Shown here piece after piece: positions 25,180 through 35,964 of a stretch of DNA of 64,000 nt. This DNA is from Prunus persica (taxonomy: Eukaryota > Streptophyta > Magnoliopsida > Rosales > Rosaceae). Made by a program: the position numbers and the translations under genes. A model generated the notes under the pieces. The model was not told the DNA's origin and ran no database searches. It saw only the letters and a list, made by a program, of their open reading frames with translations. Each line of letters opens with the position of its first letter. Position 1 is the first letter of the stretch. Where the stretch lies: assembly GCF_000346465.2 (NCBI RefSeq), contig NC_034014.1, positions 15,534,630-15,598,629 on the forward strand. Reading direction: 5' to 3'.

Positions 25180-25738
25180 TGTTATAAAATGACCTGGAAT
25201 ATGTAAGAATATTGAGCTGCACGTAAAGTAGATGAGACACAGCATTTAACGAGGTTCGGCTATGCCTACGTCCTCGGAGAGCAGCAGCAGTAACTTTTCA
25301 CTATATAAAATATATGGCTACAACTTTAGTGTTTACAACATGTGTGGCTCACTGAATTTTCTCTCTGCTCTCTCTCTCTTCACTCATTCACCCTCTTTCT
25401 TCCTTCTCTTCCTCTTGTCTCTTTCCCCTTCACTTTTTCCTCTTCTTTGTTTCTTTCCGTTTCCCTTTCTCTTCTTTTCTCTTTTCCCTTATTTCTTTCC
25501 TCTTTTCTCTTCTCTCTTTCCTCTCTTCTTTCTTTCCTCTTCTTTGTTTCTTTCCTCTTCTTTTTCCGTTTCTCCCTTTCTCTTCTTTTCTTCTCATTTC
25601 TTTCACTTTGCAGGTTGCCTATTTATAGGCAGATTGGTGCAACTCTCGTGAGTGTGCAGTCAGAAAAAGTTGCCGACAAACTCTACCCAAAGTCTCCAAA
25701 TGAATAGTTAGTGGGCTCCACACAAAAACTTTACAACA
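25180..25738 (-). repeat. 5' LTR of the LARD-like element
   Basis: This is a 559-bp LTR, virtually identical to 19690-20249, including the whole pyrimidine tract. It is preceded on the plus strand by GTGCTGATAACG, the sequence expected to hold the primer-binding site. Confidence 0.93.
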
Positions 25739-26123
25739 GTCTTGATCATGTTAGACCCTTTTTGATTTCTTCAACTCATTTGTTTTTTTTTTCTTGGGAA
25801 AATGTAGGAGGGTCGACATGTTACACTTATCGACAATTGGAACAACATGCATATGCACAGGAATAAAGGCGTATGGATCAATGAAGTTGCTGAGAATAAG
25901 GGGGTAAATGGTAAATTTTCCTATACTTTTAGTAAGCTACATGTTCAACTTATTTTTTTATGTTTTATGTTTGACTTTTACTACACACAACTAGCACTTC
26001 CTTTTTTAGAAGAAAAATGAAAGCAGCAATGAGAAATGTACACTTCAGTAGGAGTCTGCGATTTCAAGCAACCCTTCTGAACCAAATCTCAGTTTTAGAT
26101 GTGCACCAATTGAGGATTATGAC

Positions 26124-26663
26124 TGTTTACACCATTCAAAACTAAAATAAACGGGCACCAAGGTTGACACGCTTTCTCCCCCTGCTCAAGTACCCCAAAG
26201 GTACACACAGATAAAACCTTAGAAGGAGAGTGACGTCAACACCTTTTAACAAGTCAAAGGAAAACACTCTTTTGAAGCGGCAACCACCTGCCGAAGCTCC
26301 CGATTGCCGAACCTAATTTCCAGGAACACGTGTCACTTCCATAGATGCTTGCACAAAGTCCCACATCGAAACTTTGTGCAATACTCCCATTTTCACTTCC
26401 CTATAAATAGGGAACAGTGCCCAAGTAAAAAGGGGTACTATTTTCTCACATTTACTGTTATTCTGCCAAAATTACAACACATAGCTGACTTAAGCATCGG
26501 AGAGCCTTCGGCAATCACCACACCGGTGTCCGAAACTTGACGACTACTTCTTCCTCCATGTCTTCTGCAGGTTCTTCTAACTCTGAAGGTCCTCACCTTC
26601 TTCCCTGCTGAAGATCCAGCACTTCTCTACCAAAATTGACCATCCCCAAAAAGAGCATCAACA
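26124..26663 (+). repeat. 5' LTR of the Tat-like element
   Basis: This is a 540-bp LTR. A TATAAATA box lies near 26401-26408 in the sequence CCCTATAAATAGGG, a likely promoter position. Its start and end are fixed by the ATGAC duplication and the PBS three bases downstream. Confidence 0.85.
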
Positions 26664-26666
26664 GTT

Positions 26667-26684
26667 TGGCACCGTCTGTGGGAA
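26667..26684 (+). other. Primer-binding site of the Tat-like element
   Basis: The sequence TGGCACCGTCTGTGGGAA sits three bases after the 5' LTR. The near-identical TGGCGCCGTCTGTGGG is common at this place in plant Tat/Athila-type elements. Confidence 0.75.
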
Positions 26685-26773
26685 TCGACCTCTGAATCCC
26701 ACTTCCCTCTACCAGCCCACTAGCTCCCTCTCTCATCAAGCCCCCTCACCTCTTCCACTCCCCACACTCTGCT

Positions 26774-28420
26774 ATGTCGAGCGAGGCCAGCCTCGATACC
26801 CAGCGCCACACCCCCCCGTGGAGATTCCTCCCAAAAGAAACCTTCAGCGGAGGGGAATCTCCAGGCAGAGGTGGAGCGCCTCCACGCCAGTGTGGCCAAG
26901 ATGACGAAGAACTACGAACACCTTCGTACCAAGAATGTCGAATTGAAGCACGACTGTCGAGCCTTGAAGCGCAACTAGAAAAAGACTCACCACCAGGGCG
27001 TCCAGTAGGATCTTACCCAGGGTGTTGAACACACCCAACCGAACCAGCTAGTGATCTCAAGTCTAGTCCTGACAAGGCCAAAGGCCACCTTCATCCAGAG
27101 ACGACTAAATCACAGCTCCTCCACATCTCCCAAACGAAAGATTGACCCCATGTTCCGACTAAGATCTACAAAGATTACAGGGACCATATCTTGAAGCTTC
27201 AGCCAAAGCCTATCCATGTTCCTGTCGACCTCGATGACCCATGGATGGCATACTAGGCCCCCTACCGAAGCCTACCCACTTACCCACCGAGGAGGGAGCG
27301 GGGGACTCGGATGACTAGGAACCTTATCACCTCGAAGACTGAGAGTTTTACCATACCGAAGAGTTTAAGGAGTAGGAAGCTTACCCAACCCCTACCCACC
27401 CACACCCTAAGCCTTCGGCACCCGGTCTTCTCCCTCATGCTGACCCGGCCATGAGGCTTCTCTTTGAGAAGGTCCGACTTCTTGAAAGTGAACAGCGTCC
27501 CAGCCATCAGCCCCTCTGGATGAAACCACACCCTAGCCCCTTCACTGAAAGTATCCTCAACTATCGTCAAGAGAAGGATATTCAGCCACTCCGCATTGCC
27601 TTCTACATGGGCAAGGAGAATCCCCTCACCCACATCCACTCTTTTCAATCCGGCCTCGAATGTAAGGGTCTCAACGACGAAGGCATGTGCCTCATTTTCC
27701 CCTTTACCCTCAGCGGTGCTGCTCTAAATTTGTTCTATTGGCTGAACCCTCGCACTATCAACTCCTTCGATAGCTTGAAGCAAACCATCCTCGACCATTT
27801 GATGATCCAGACTGATCGCTTATACTTCGTGGACGATCTGTATATGTTTCGACAGGGTGAGGACGAACCCCTACGGCAATATGCCGCCCGCTTCAGCCAC
27901 GAGTATTCTCGCTACCCAGAGACAAACGACCAAGCTGCTTACGGAGCCTTCAAAAGTGGTCTTCGTGAATCCAACTCTTGTTATCTCATCCATAGCAACC
28001 CATGGAACAGTTAGGCCAAACTTATGAAGTAGGTAGCAATCCATGCGAAGGCCGAATACATTAACTCCAAGCGTGGCCCATCCAACTCGTCACGGAGCAC
28101 TTTTGGTGATCCTCCACCTGCTTCAGCACCTACCCCAGCCAAACCTCACCATTCCGCTCATGCCCCCGATAATTAGAATCCTCAGCATCTAAAGAGGAAG
28201 GATGGCTACCAGTACACCTTCAGCAATAGGAAGCAAGGCCAACACCGTAACCACCATCAATCCGGCGGCAACAACCCTTCAAGGACAAATGGTCGTGCCC
28301 CGCTCCCCTTCAAGCCCAAGCCCAGGTTCGAAGTATTCACCACCCTCAACACCACTTACAAAAACGTCCTGGTCCATGAGGCACCCATTATACCTAAACC
28401 TCCCCCCCCCCCCCCCTCCG
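26774..28420 (+). pseudogene. gag of the Tat-like element, broken
   Basis: An open stretch starts with MSSEASLD at 26774, shifts frame, and resumes as a clear Retrotrans_gag domain in 27451-28014. It carries FYMGKENPLTHIHSFQ, FPFTLSGAALNLFYWL and LYMFRQGEDEPLRQYAARF. In-frame stops follow at about 28012, 28030 and 28170. The downstream part (FTTLNTTYKNVL, about 28330) corresponds to the region before the protease. The coding then runs into a 14-base C run near 28400, where the deletion that removed protease and RT may have its edge. Confidence 0.82.
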
Positions 28421-28469
28421 AAGACCAACCAACAAGCCCATGCTGAATACAGGCGTCTTCTGTTGTTTT

Positions 28470-28765
28470 CACCAATTTACTGGCCTATGTTAATGGTTCC
28501 TCCAACGCCCAGGGTTGTGAGGCGACCCTCTTCCTTATCTTCCCAGATAAAGTCATCCTCGGGTACGCCCTCTGCTTCAAATTCCACGCCTCCAACAATG
28601 TTGTTGAGTATGAAGCACTCTTAGCCGGCCTTCGGGCTTGCCAAAGAGATGAGCGCTAAACAAATCCAAATGTTCAGCGATTCACAACTCGTCGTTCATC
28701 AAGTCAACCAAGATTTCAGCGCCAAACACACTTCCATGATGGCATACCTATAGCATACCTATCAC
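28470..28765 (+). pseudogene. RNase H domain remnant of Tat-like pol
   Basis: Two frames shifted against each other give YVNGSSNAQGC, YALCFKFHASNN and VEYEALLAGL, then MSAKQIQMFSDSQLVVHQVNQ. This is the type of RNase H found in Tat/Ogre pol. The first motif normally carries the catalytic aspartate (YVDGSS) but here has Asn. The rest of pol, including integrase, is absent. Confidence 0.75.
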
Positions 28766-28977
28766 CTGCTGACAACTTTTGATCCTTGACTTTTGCTTAT
28801 CTCTATCATCACATGTTTTCATTTTTGTCAACACAATTGATACCAAAGAAAATATGTCTAATATCATAGACAAATCAAGGCAACCTTGCCGCATGGCAAG
28901 GCAAAATGTTTATACAAAACAAAAATAACACATCACTGTTCCAAAAATAGACAAAATACATAAAGCAGGAAAAGCCT

Positions 28978-31226
28978 TCAAGCCTCGGCAGGCGGTGCAT
29001 CCATGGCAACAGGCTCAGGGGAGTAGTGATGGTCTCCTCAACTTCGCCAAGGTCTCCTCCTAGTGAATCTGCTCATCCACCAACCGGTCTAGGATATAAC
29101 TGTTTAACTCCTTTGAAGTTCGGTATGACTCGACAGCTTCGGCTCGGGTAGTAGCTATTTCCTTAGCCTTCTTCTGTTCGGCCTCGGTGAGAGCCCGCTC
29201 AGAAGACGTCAACCTCTTCTTCAGCTCATCCATCTACCTTGCAAGGGCCGCCTTTTGCAAATCAAGGCATTCCTCTCCCGGATAGTCTCTTGCGCCTCCG
29301 CTATCTTACCCTTGGCCATCTCCTCGTTCCTCTTCATTCTTTCGATCTCCTTATCTGCCTTAGCTAGATTGACGTACATCTCGCCAAAGGCCTACAAAAC
29401 AAAGCTTTGTCAATTCAAGAAAAATCAACATAACAAATAAGAAATTTTTACAAAGACATAACTTACATAGGCAGGCGTGAGGATCGTATTTTGCACTCGT
29501 TCTGCAAATGAGGAGGTCTGCGTCCTCGTCAAGGCCTCGGGGTCACTCTTAACGCCTTTCAAGAAGACGTTGACTAAGGGCACCTCCTGTCGGTGCATGG
29601 CCAAGCTCACCTCCTTTTTTTGCCGAAGCAACCCGCCGAAGTCAACCGCCTTCATCCCCTCAACAAAGACCTCCTCCATACCAAAGGGAAGCTTCGGCAG
29701 TGCTCGAAGATCAAAGGGCAGAAGCCTCGGTTCCGTCCCCTATGATGGGCCTCATCCAAAGCCTTCCTCTTCCTAGCCAAGGCTTCGAAGATAAGCCCCT
29801 AATCATCATCTTGAGGACGTTTTCCCGTAGCCTACCTACCACCTCCTTCTTGGCTTTTTTCGCTTGAGACGCCTTGTCCTTTTCTCTCTTCTCCTTCAGC
29901 CGCATCTGCTTCTCTGCTTCGTCAATGTGCACGACTACCTTCGTCACTCCTTTTACAACACCTGCCACTACACATCAAAAAGCCGAGTTAGTCACAACCA
30001 TAAAAAGCAAAAAAGATGAAGCAGAAGAAGACAAAAAACCACAATATTTCAAACACTTACTCCCTTGCAAAAGTCCCGACTCCAGAAGATTATTCGGTAT
30101 GACTAAGTTTCGGTATTCCTGACAGTCTCCGATAGCAGCAATCTCACCTTCCCAACTTCGCCTTCATTCTCCTTTGAGATAGACCCCCACATCATCGAAC
30201 CTGCAACAAAGTTTAGATACCACTCAAACCTCTGTACTCACAATAGCAAACAACAATGGAGACCTAAGAGTGAAAACGGTTAAAACACAACAAAACAACA
30301 ATCAGTCTTGAAAAAGGGGACCCCGGACTTGTAGACTTGAAATGGCTAGGAATGTGTTTAGCAACGATCTTCCCCGACGGACACTCGCAGTCACCATAGG
30401 CTAGACACCATATGTTACTCCAAGATTTTTGAGAAGAAGGCAAGTGACTAATGAAGTAACTTCTCTCTTTCGCCTTTCGGCAATTGGCTTGCACCCAGCC
30501 AAAGTTGCCATGTTGCCTAGAAACTGAATAAAGAGACATGAACTGCTCAAACGTTGGCTCCCCCAATCCTGCCAACCATTAAGCAATTTTTTTCCATGCA
30601 GTAAAATCCAGAAGTTGGGATTATATTGCCCCGGCTCATACCCCAGTTTGGCCAACATCATCTGCACCCACGGATGAAGTGGTAGTCTGAAGCCATGGTT
30701 ATACATATCTGTAAATATGAGCACACATCCTTCTAGAGGATATCTCACCACATTCGTCGCAGTCTGTATCCTCAAATCCACCGAAGTTGGGACATTATAA
30801 TCTGACCGAATCTCCGCCAGTTTTCCCTCTGTCATTGTATTCTTCCTCGGCAACGGGACACCAACCCGTACTTCCAACCCCTCCGAAGAAGAAGCTACGG
30901 CTACCTCCACATACCATGATGGTCCTGCCTAACTACTTGAGCCCACCTCTGGTGTCTAAGGCATGGCCCAATTCTGATCAACCACACCTTTAACACACTA
31001 TAATTCCTCTGCATATCCCTATACTCAGCCTCCCGAGAATCCACTGAAGGCTCCCTCCCCTCACCCTTGAGCCCTACCATCCTACTCTCTTTCACACCTT
31101 CTACCACATACTCTGACTGGGAACTCTCACCTTCATAACATACGTACAGGCTCAGCTCATCACTGTCGGTATCTTCCCCACCAAAGGCAGGGGGTCCTGA
31201 CTTTCTCTACCCGAGCTCTCTGACAT
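28978..31226 (-). pseudogene. Antisense gene of Tat-like element, PF04195-like domain, decayed
   Basis: On the opposite strand to gag, a coding trace starts at MSESSG (31226) and runs through acidic segments (DELSLYVCYEGESSQSEY). It reaches a 169-codon open segment at 30401-30910 with PLHPWVQMMLAKLGYEPGQYN, typical of the 'putative gypsy type transposon' domain PF04195. It continues downstream through lysine/glutamate-rich, coiled-coil-like segments (29711-29968, 29425-29679) and ends at about 28978 (PPAEA, then TGA). Shifts and probable introns separate the pieces. The function of such antisense frames in Tat elements is unknown. Confidence 0.7.
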
Positions 31227-31734
31227 ATACAATATGCAGAAACAAGAAAAAGGAACTAATCCATATGCAAGAAGGATCGAAACACAAAAATGCAAATAAG
31301 GATGGCACACCTACATGCTCTTTGCACTACGAAGGATATTCAACAAGTTCATATCCATATTCAATATGTTCACCCCAATGTTCAACATATTCATACCAAA
31401 CAAGACAATTCAATCCAAAAATTCAAGAGAAACGAGCTCTAACCTTGTTTGCACCACCACAGAATGGCTGCCAGAAATCATTTTGACCACCGCACCACCA
31501 CAAAGGATCACCTCGAAAATCTCCTTTTCTCCTCCTCACTTTTCCCAAATTTTTCTCTCAAAAATCTCAAGTGTTTTACCTTCTTCACCCAAAACTTCTA
31601 TTTATAAGGACTCAAAAATACCGATGCCTCGAGTTACGCAAAAACTTTAGCACCGTTTTACCTTCCCTCTCAAATTTTGAAAACCTTCTCCAAAATTCAA
31701 AAAGAAATTCAAAAAAAAAAAAAGGTGGTTCAAA

Positions 31735-32760
31735 CCAGCCTTGCAGAAAGGCAAGGTCCGTGCAGAAGGAAATGGGGCTCACGAAAAGTACTTACAACAT
31801 CACCCCTACCGAAGCAGCCTCCCTTCGTGCCACAACCTAGGCCCCCCTTCATGCACAGCCCACACCGAATCGCCAAAACCGCAGCCTCACGAATTTCTCA
31901 GCAACACCTTGCCGAAGGTACAAACTGCACACTATGCCTCGTGAATTTTTCAGCCACAAACCGCACTCCTCCTTTCAAATCGTGCTGAAGGTGGGCAAGG
32001 AGGCTTCAAGATTTTCTTCCCAAATCAACCCTGCCATTCAGTAGGGCCTCTACTGTTGAACTGTTGGGCTCGAAAACAAAGCAAATCATTTCCAGATCAC
32101 CCTTCAATGCCGAACTGTTGGGCTCGAAAAGAAAACCTGCCATACCGAAACCGGGTGTGCTTGGGAAAACTACTGAACGATAGGGCCAAGGCTTCACGAA
32201 TAATCCTCCTAACCACCCTTGCAGAATGGCTGCGATGATGAACGCTGCAGAGACTTGGTTACCGACGATTCACGAACAGTGCAAGGAGGACTCACTTCCC
32301 TTCTTCCAAAATCCCTTGCGCACGTCCTTTTGAAGCTATTGCCGAAGCCCATGCCCCAGCCTTGCTGAAGCTTTATTGAAGCCAAACTCAAATCCTTGCC
32401 AAAACCCACGAGGCCCAGCCCCTTGCCAAAAGTAGAGCCAAGGCCAAGCCTTGGCCTCTTTGCCGAACGGCAAGGCCCGTGTCATAAGCCCTAAGGGCTC
32501 ACAAAAATTTTCCCCTTGTTGAAGCTTGAGACAAACCCCAAGCCCACCACGCCCCTTCCCTTTGCCGAAGCTTGAGTCAAGCCAAGCCCAAGCCCCACCA
32601 TCATTCCTTGCCGAATGGTAGGGACTGCCAAAGGCCCAAAGGGCAAGCAAAAAACCTTCTGGTGGCCACACCTCGTGCCTAAGCCCAGACCTACCTTAGC
32701 TCCTTACTGAATGACAAGGATCATGCCAAGGGTCTAAAGGCCTCAAAATTTCTCTTGATG
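31735..32760. repeat. Degenerate GCCGAA/GGCAAGGC repeats in the Tat-like 3' region
   Basis: Related units such as GCCGAACGGCAAGGCCCGTG followed by AAGCCCTAAGGGCTC recur near 31740, 32461, 32609 and 32705. Between them are many GCCGAAG and CCAAGCC words. They lie between the antisense gene and the LTR end. Variable tandem repeats in this place are known in Ogre/Tat elements. Confidence 0.6.
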
Positions 32761-32859
32761 ACACTAAGGTCACGCCATAGGCCCTCCTCGGCTCCATGCC
32801 GAAGGCCCAGCACTCTTTAAAAACCTCTCAAAGGCTCGTAGCAATCTCTGGCTCCGAAG

Positions 32860-32985
32860 CTTGACCATTGCTTCTTCTCCTTGTCTTCTGCAGGTTCTCC
32901 AAATTCCGAAGGTCCTCACCTTCTCCCTTGCTAAAAATCCAATACTCCTCTATCTAAGTTGACCCTCCCAAAAAGAGCATAAACA
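32860..32985 (+). repeat. 3' LTR remnant of the Tat-like element
   Basis: About 126 bp match the last part of the left LTR (CTTCTGCAGGTTCT, AAGGTCCTCACCTTCT, AAAAAGAGCAT) with roughly 20% differences, ending in AACA and followed by ATGAC. Upstream of 32860 I see no similarity to the first 400 bp of the left LTR. Confidence 0.75.
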
Positions 32986-33357
32986 ATGACTAAAGAATTT
33001 GGGATTAGATATGGTAAGAGGATACATAGATTGGGCTCGAATCTTCAAGTGGAAACTAGTTCTCGCTCTACAAGTAGATATGGCAAAAACTATGTGACTG
33101 AAGATGAGAGATATAATAAGCTCTCAGAAACTATGGAGAAACTTTTTGACATCATTAAGCAGCTGCAAGATGGGATTAATGACAGATCTAAGAAGAAGCG
33201 TAAACGCAACAGTAAGTGCAATGGTAAGGGACCTTGGCTCCGACTGGATTCTTCTTATTCAGATTCTAATGATTCTACAACTAATCACGGTGATAACTTA
33301 CAAGGTACTAATGATGGTGTGTATACTAGTCTTGAAGATATTGGTCATGGTCATTAG

Positions 33358-34079
33358 GTAGGTTTTAAACCTTTTGGTTGTTTTGGGTGTGGATGACCTT
33401 GGTGATTTTGTGACTTTGATGGATTCAAATCCCACAATCTGACTTTGGTATGTGGTTTTTATTTCAAATCAAAGATATGTGTGATCAAGAATACGATTTG
33501 TAACTTTGGGCAGATTCACCATACTTTTGACTAGTAAGTATGATTGTGATCACACACATTGCTCATCCATATATTAAGTAGTATATAAACTTAGCTGAAA
33601 TTTTATGTAGGCTTTGGTATGAATGGATGCATATGTTTATGTTGCTTGTGGCAACTGTTCCTAAGACTTAAAGAGATGAAGAAGTACTTTTGTGTGTTTT
33701 TGAAGGAAAGTGGAGGTACATGTGTAAGTTGTAACTTTTATTTATATTTTATATGTCTTAGTAGACATGACTTTGATCTCAGGTGCTATGACTATGGTGA
33801 TTTTGTTAATTATGCCATGTCACTATATTTTCCTTATGAATCCCTTTTGCTTTTAAAAAGAAAATGTTGCATGGAGTATGATATGTTTTTATGGTGATAT
33901 ATATTATGTACTTTGTAGAATTTTTAGTTGGGGAAGTCTTATATATGGTAATTTTATTTGTGACATTTAATAAAAGTTTTATAAAAACTATATTAATTTA
34001 ATTATGAAAAAAGAAAAAAAAACATATTATTAATATTCAATCAAATATATTTTTTTAGTTTTTTAAAAAATTTTAAAAA
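33358..34079. other. Non-coding 3' region of the CACTA gene
   Basis: After the stop at 33355-33357 there is intron- or UTR-like AT-rich DNA with scattered short frames and no recognised gene. A further exon cannot be excluded. Confidence 0.5.
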
Positions 34080-34555
34080 CCTCAAAATCAACATCCTTGG
34101 CGACAAAATAATTCAATATTTGAGACAAAAACTTGGAAGTAGACAGATTTTCCTGACCAAAGCTTTTATTATAAGCGACCAAAAATATTGACATTAAATA
34201 TAAACCAAGACCAAATTTTTATTTGGTTGCCAATAAACATAACTTTAGAGACCAAACTTTTACACTTTTGGAGACCCAAACTGTAGGACACCAATGGTAA
34301 TTTATCAATTTTGCATGCCAAAGAAGCAAGGGATTGATGACGAAATTATGAGAAATGGGCGACGAGAACTATTGGTTGCTTATTAGTATCAACGACCAAA
34401 ATAGTTTTTTTGTCGTTGTTTCTAGTATCTATGACGACCATTCTACGAAGGCTAGATTGCGACGAAAGTTTCGTTGGGAATATTTATCAGCGACTAAAAC
34501 CATACATTAGGCGACGAAATATGTTTGGTCGCCAAAAGGTTTTTTCCTTGTAGTG
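34080..34555. repeat. CACTA subterminal repeats and right terminus
   Basis: GCGACGAAA, GACCAAA and their complements recur about ten times between 34100 and 34540, in both orientations. They end in TTTTTTCCTTGTAGTG at 34540-34555. Such arrays bind the element's own DNA-binding protein in En/Spm. Confidence 0.75.
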
Positions 34556-34558
34556 ATC

Positions 34559-35964
34559 CATATCAAAAAACCAAAAAATTTAGACTGTTGTCTTTGATAA
34601 ATAATTAAAAATCAAAATCAAAACAAAAACAGTGTATGTTCTACCACCAGACTCAAGAACTAATTAAAGTAGCAAACAAAAATTGTCTTTATATAAGCCA
34701 AAAGTTTCAATTTGTTAATTTTTCGATAAATCTTGAAGAATATTTAAATTTTCCATGGAAACAAAGTTTGAGCAAGCAATGATTTCTCCACTCTATTAGT
34801 GTTTAAGCAAGCTCAGACCCTACAATCAATGTTTCTCACAAAGTTTGACTAACCAAACATAGAAACTATAGGGTTAAAGCTCTTACCTTGCAAATCCAAG
34901 TATGTAGACAGAGAGGGTTTTAATAATTGAGGGTATTTCCTAAAGATTTATGATATCTTGGAAGAAGAATCCAATGGCTTTTTCCTCCAACCAAATCCAA
35001 GGGTATCGATGCAAAAATCGAGAGGAAGAGGAGGAGACGCCGCTTTGTTTTCATCGCTTCTTCATACACGGCTCTTCACGCTTCGAGTCTGTTTTCATTG
35101 TTAAGTGAGTTTTGACTTTCGTTTCAACAAAAAAAAAAATTAAAGGTTAAGTGGGCCAGGCTCGAGCCATGCTTGAAGCAGGCTCGGGCCAAGCTAGGTC
35201 CATGTTGGGCTAGGGGTTGGCCCGGTCCATGTCTGGCTAAGGGCCGGCCTGGTCCATTATACCTAATTTTTGGATCCCGGCCAGGCCCAAGCTTTCGTCA
35301 TGTCCCGAGCATGGCCCACTAATATTAGTGCTCTTGCGGTGTTGTGCCCTATTTAAATGGGCTGGGCTCGTGCCTTGCTAGGCCAGCTCATCCTATTTGG
35401 CACCTCTAGTTTGTATGATAACATTGTAATGAAATGTAATTTATGCCCTAGCTATAATGAAATGTAATTTATGCATTAACATTGTCAAAATGCACAAGTT
35501 CCAATCTCAAGTTTCAAGTCTCAAAATACATACATTGCAATCTGTAATACACTCAAAATACATATGTTCCAATCTCAATTCTCAAAATACATAAGCACTA
35601 ATCTCAATTCTGAAAATAAGTTCCAATCTCAAACCCAAGTCACAATTATGACAAGTTCCCATCTCAAAATACATCAATTCCCATTTAAAAATATACCATT
35701 TTAGAGTTGAACATAATTCTTCCCATCTCAAAATGCAAAACATAACTAAACAAAAACTAAAACTGTGATCCAAATATCTTCTGCCTTCACTTGTTTTTGC
35801 ATAATTGTTTTCTCTTTCTGCCTCTAGTTATGGGTTGACTTGATCTTTCTCCATGGGTACTTGTTACTTGGCTAGCCTACATAACTCAAATGTGCATTTC
35901 ATGCAAGTTGATACTTAGAACCACCACATGTGCAGTTAAATGAATCCCACATTGATTATTACTA
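34559..35964. other. Intergenic, with a possible hAT-like end at ~35140-35412
   Basis: No gene is recognised. The block 35140-35412 is rich in GGGCC/GGCCC words and ends, read on the minus strand, with AGAGGTGCCAAAT. That resembles the ends of plant hAT-type elements and MITEs. The other end was not found. From 35410 to 35760 a simple-sequence stretch repeats TCTCAAAATACATA-like words. Confidence 0.4.

Larger units (their letters stand above)
19690..25738 (-). mobile_element. LARD-like non-autonomous LTR element, very young
   Basis: This 6.05 kb element has LTRs at 19690-20249 (560 bp) and 25180-25738 (559 bp), both with TG...CA ends, flanked by GTCTT at 19685-19689 and 25739-25743. By eye the LTRs differ only by one inserted base in the ATAAAATA(A)TATGG stretch, so insertion was recent. 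A polypurine tract (CTCCAAGGGGGAG, minus strand) abuts the left LTR, and the PBS-type sequence lies beside the right LTR, so the element runs on the minus strand. The 4.93 kb interior has no gag or pol that I can recognise, only short frames and several repeat arrays. It looks like a large retrotransposon derivative moved by enzymes of another element. The 3' end resembles Copia-element 3' ends. It sits in an intron of the Transposase_24-like gene. Confidence 0.9.
26124..32985 (+). mobile_element. Ty3/gypsy Tat/Ogre-like element, pol-deleted, with antisense gene
   Basis: This 6.86 kb plus-strand element is bounded by ATGAC duplications at 26119-26123 and 32986-32990. The left LTR (26124-26663) begins TGTTTACACC and ends GCATCAACA, and a PBS reading TGGCACCGTCTGTGGGAA starts at 26667. 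The inside has a broken gag, a remnant of RNase H, and then a minus-strand gene with a PF04195-like domain (28978-31226). Protease, RT and integrase are missing. Tat-lineage elements are known for such an antisense frame near the 3' end. At the right, only the last ~126 bp match the LTR end. Confidence 0.85.
14396..33357 (+). pseudogene. Transposase_24-like (Ptta/En/Spm) plant transposon gene in exons, interrupted
   Basis: Exon-like blocks on the plus strand match the PF03004-type second protein of plant CACTA elements. (1) 14396-14542, starting after a TTTTAG acceptor, with TRGPTMGLDTC and IPVRF. (2) 18721-18843, with FVNEIGLITR and LNVNRWKKV. (3) About 19014-19250, with FDVDLEDPDIWEYI and EEWHWLVDNLYTDEK. 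(4) About 19318-19450, with HTGGSRPFLKHK and an AAG|GTAATT donor. (5) 25808-25903, with GVWINEVAE. (6) About 26012-26123, continuing at 32991-33357 with GIRYGKRIHRLGSN and a coiled-coil-like tail ending at TAG 33355-33357. Blocks 1 and 2 read straight into each other once the Copia element and one CTATG copy are ignored. In-frame stops occur in blocks 1 and 3, and a shift is likely in block 6. The precise function of this protein family is unsettled; it accompanies the transposase. Confidence 0.75.
13940..34555 (+). mobile_element. CACTA-type DNA transposon remnant, split by three LTR elements
   Basis: The right end reads TTTTTTCCTTGTAGTG, the inverted form of the classic CACTACAAGGAAAAA terminus. 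It is preceded by several hundred bases rich in GCGACGAAA/GCGACCAAA motifs, as in CACTA subterminal regions. Upstream on the same strand lie the scattered exons of a Transposase_24-like gene. I could not find the left CACTA terminus or a Tnp2-type transposase. The left boundary given is only where element-like coding (a Pro/Gln-rich stretch at about 13955-14100) begins. Three LTR elements (14543-18715, 19690-25738, 26124-32985) sit inside it, each with a perfect 5-bp duplication. Confidence 0.7.

Noticed and set aside
31315..31988. Plus-strand frames of 67-111 codons
   Set aside because: They lie in the repeat-rich 3' region of the Tat-like element, have no similarity to any domain, and overlap each other in several frames.
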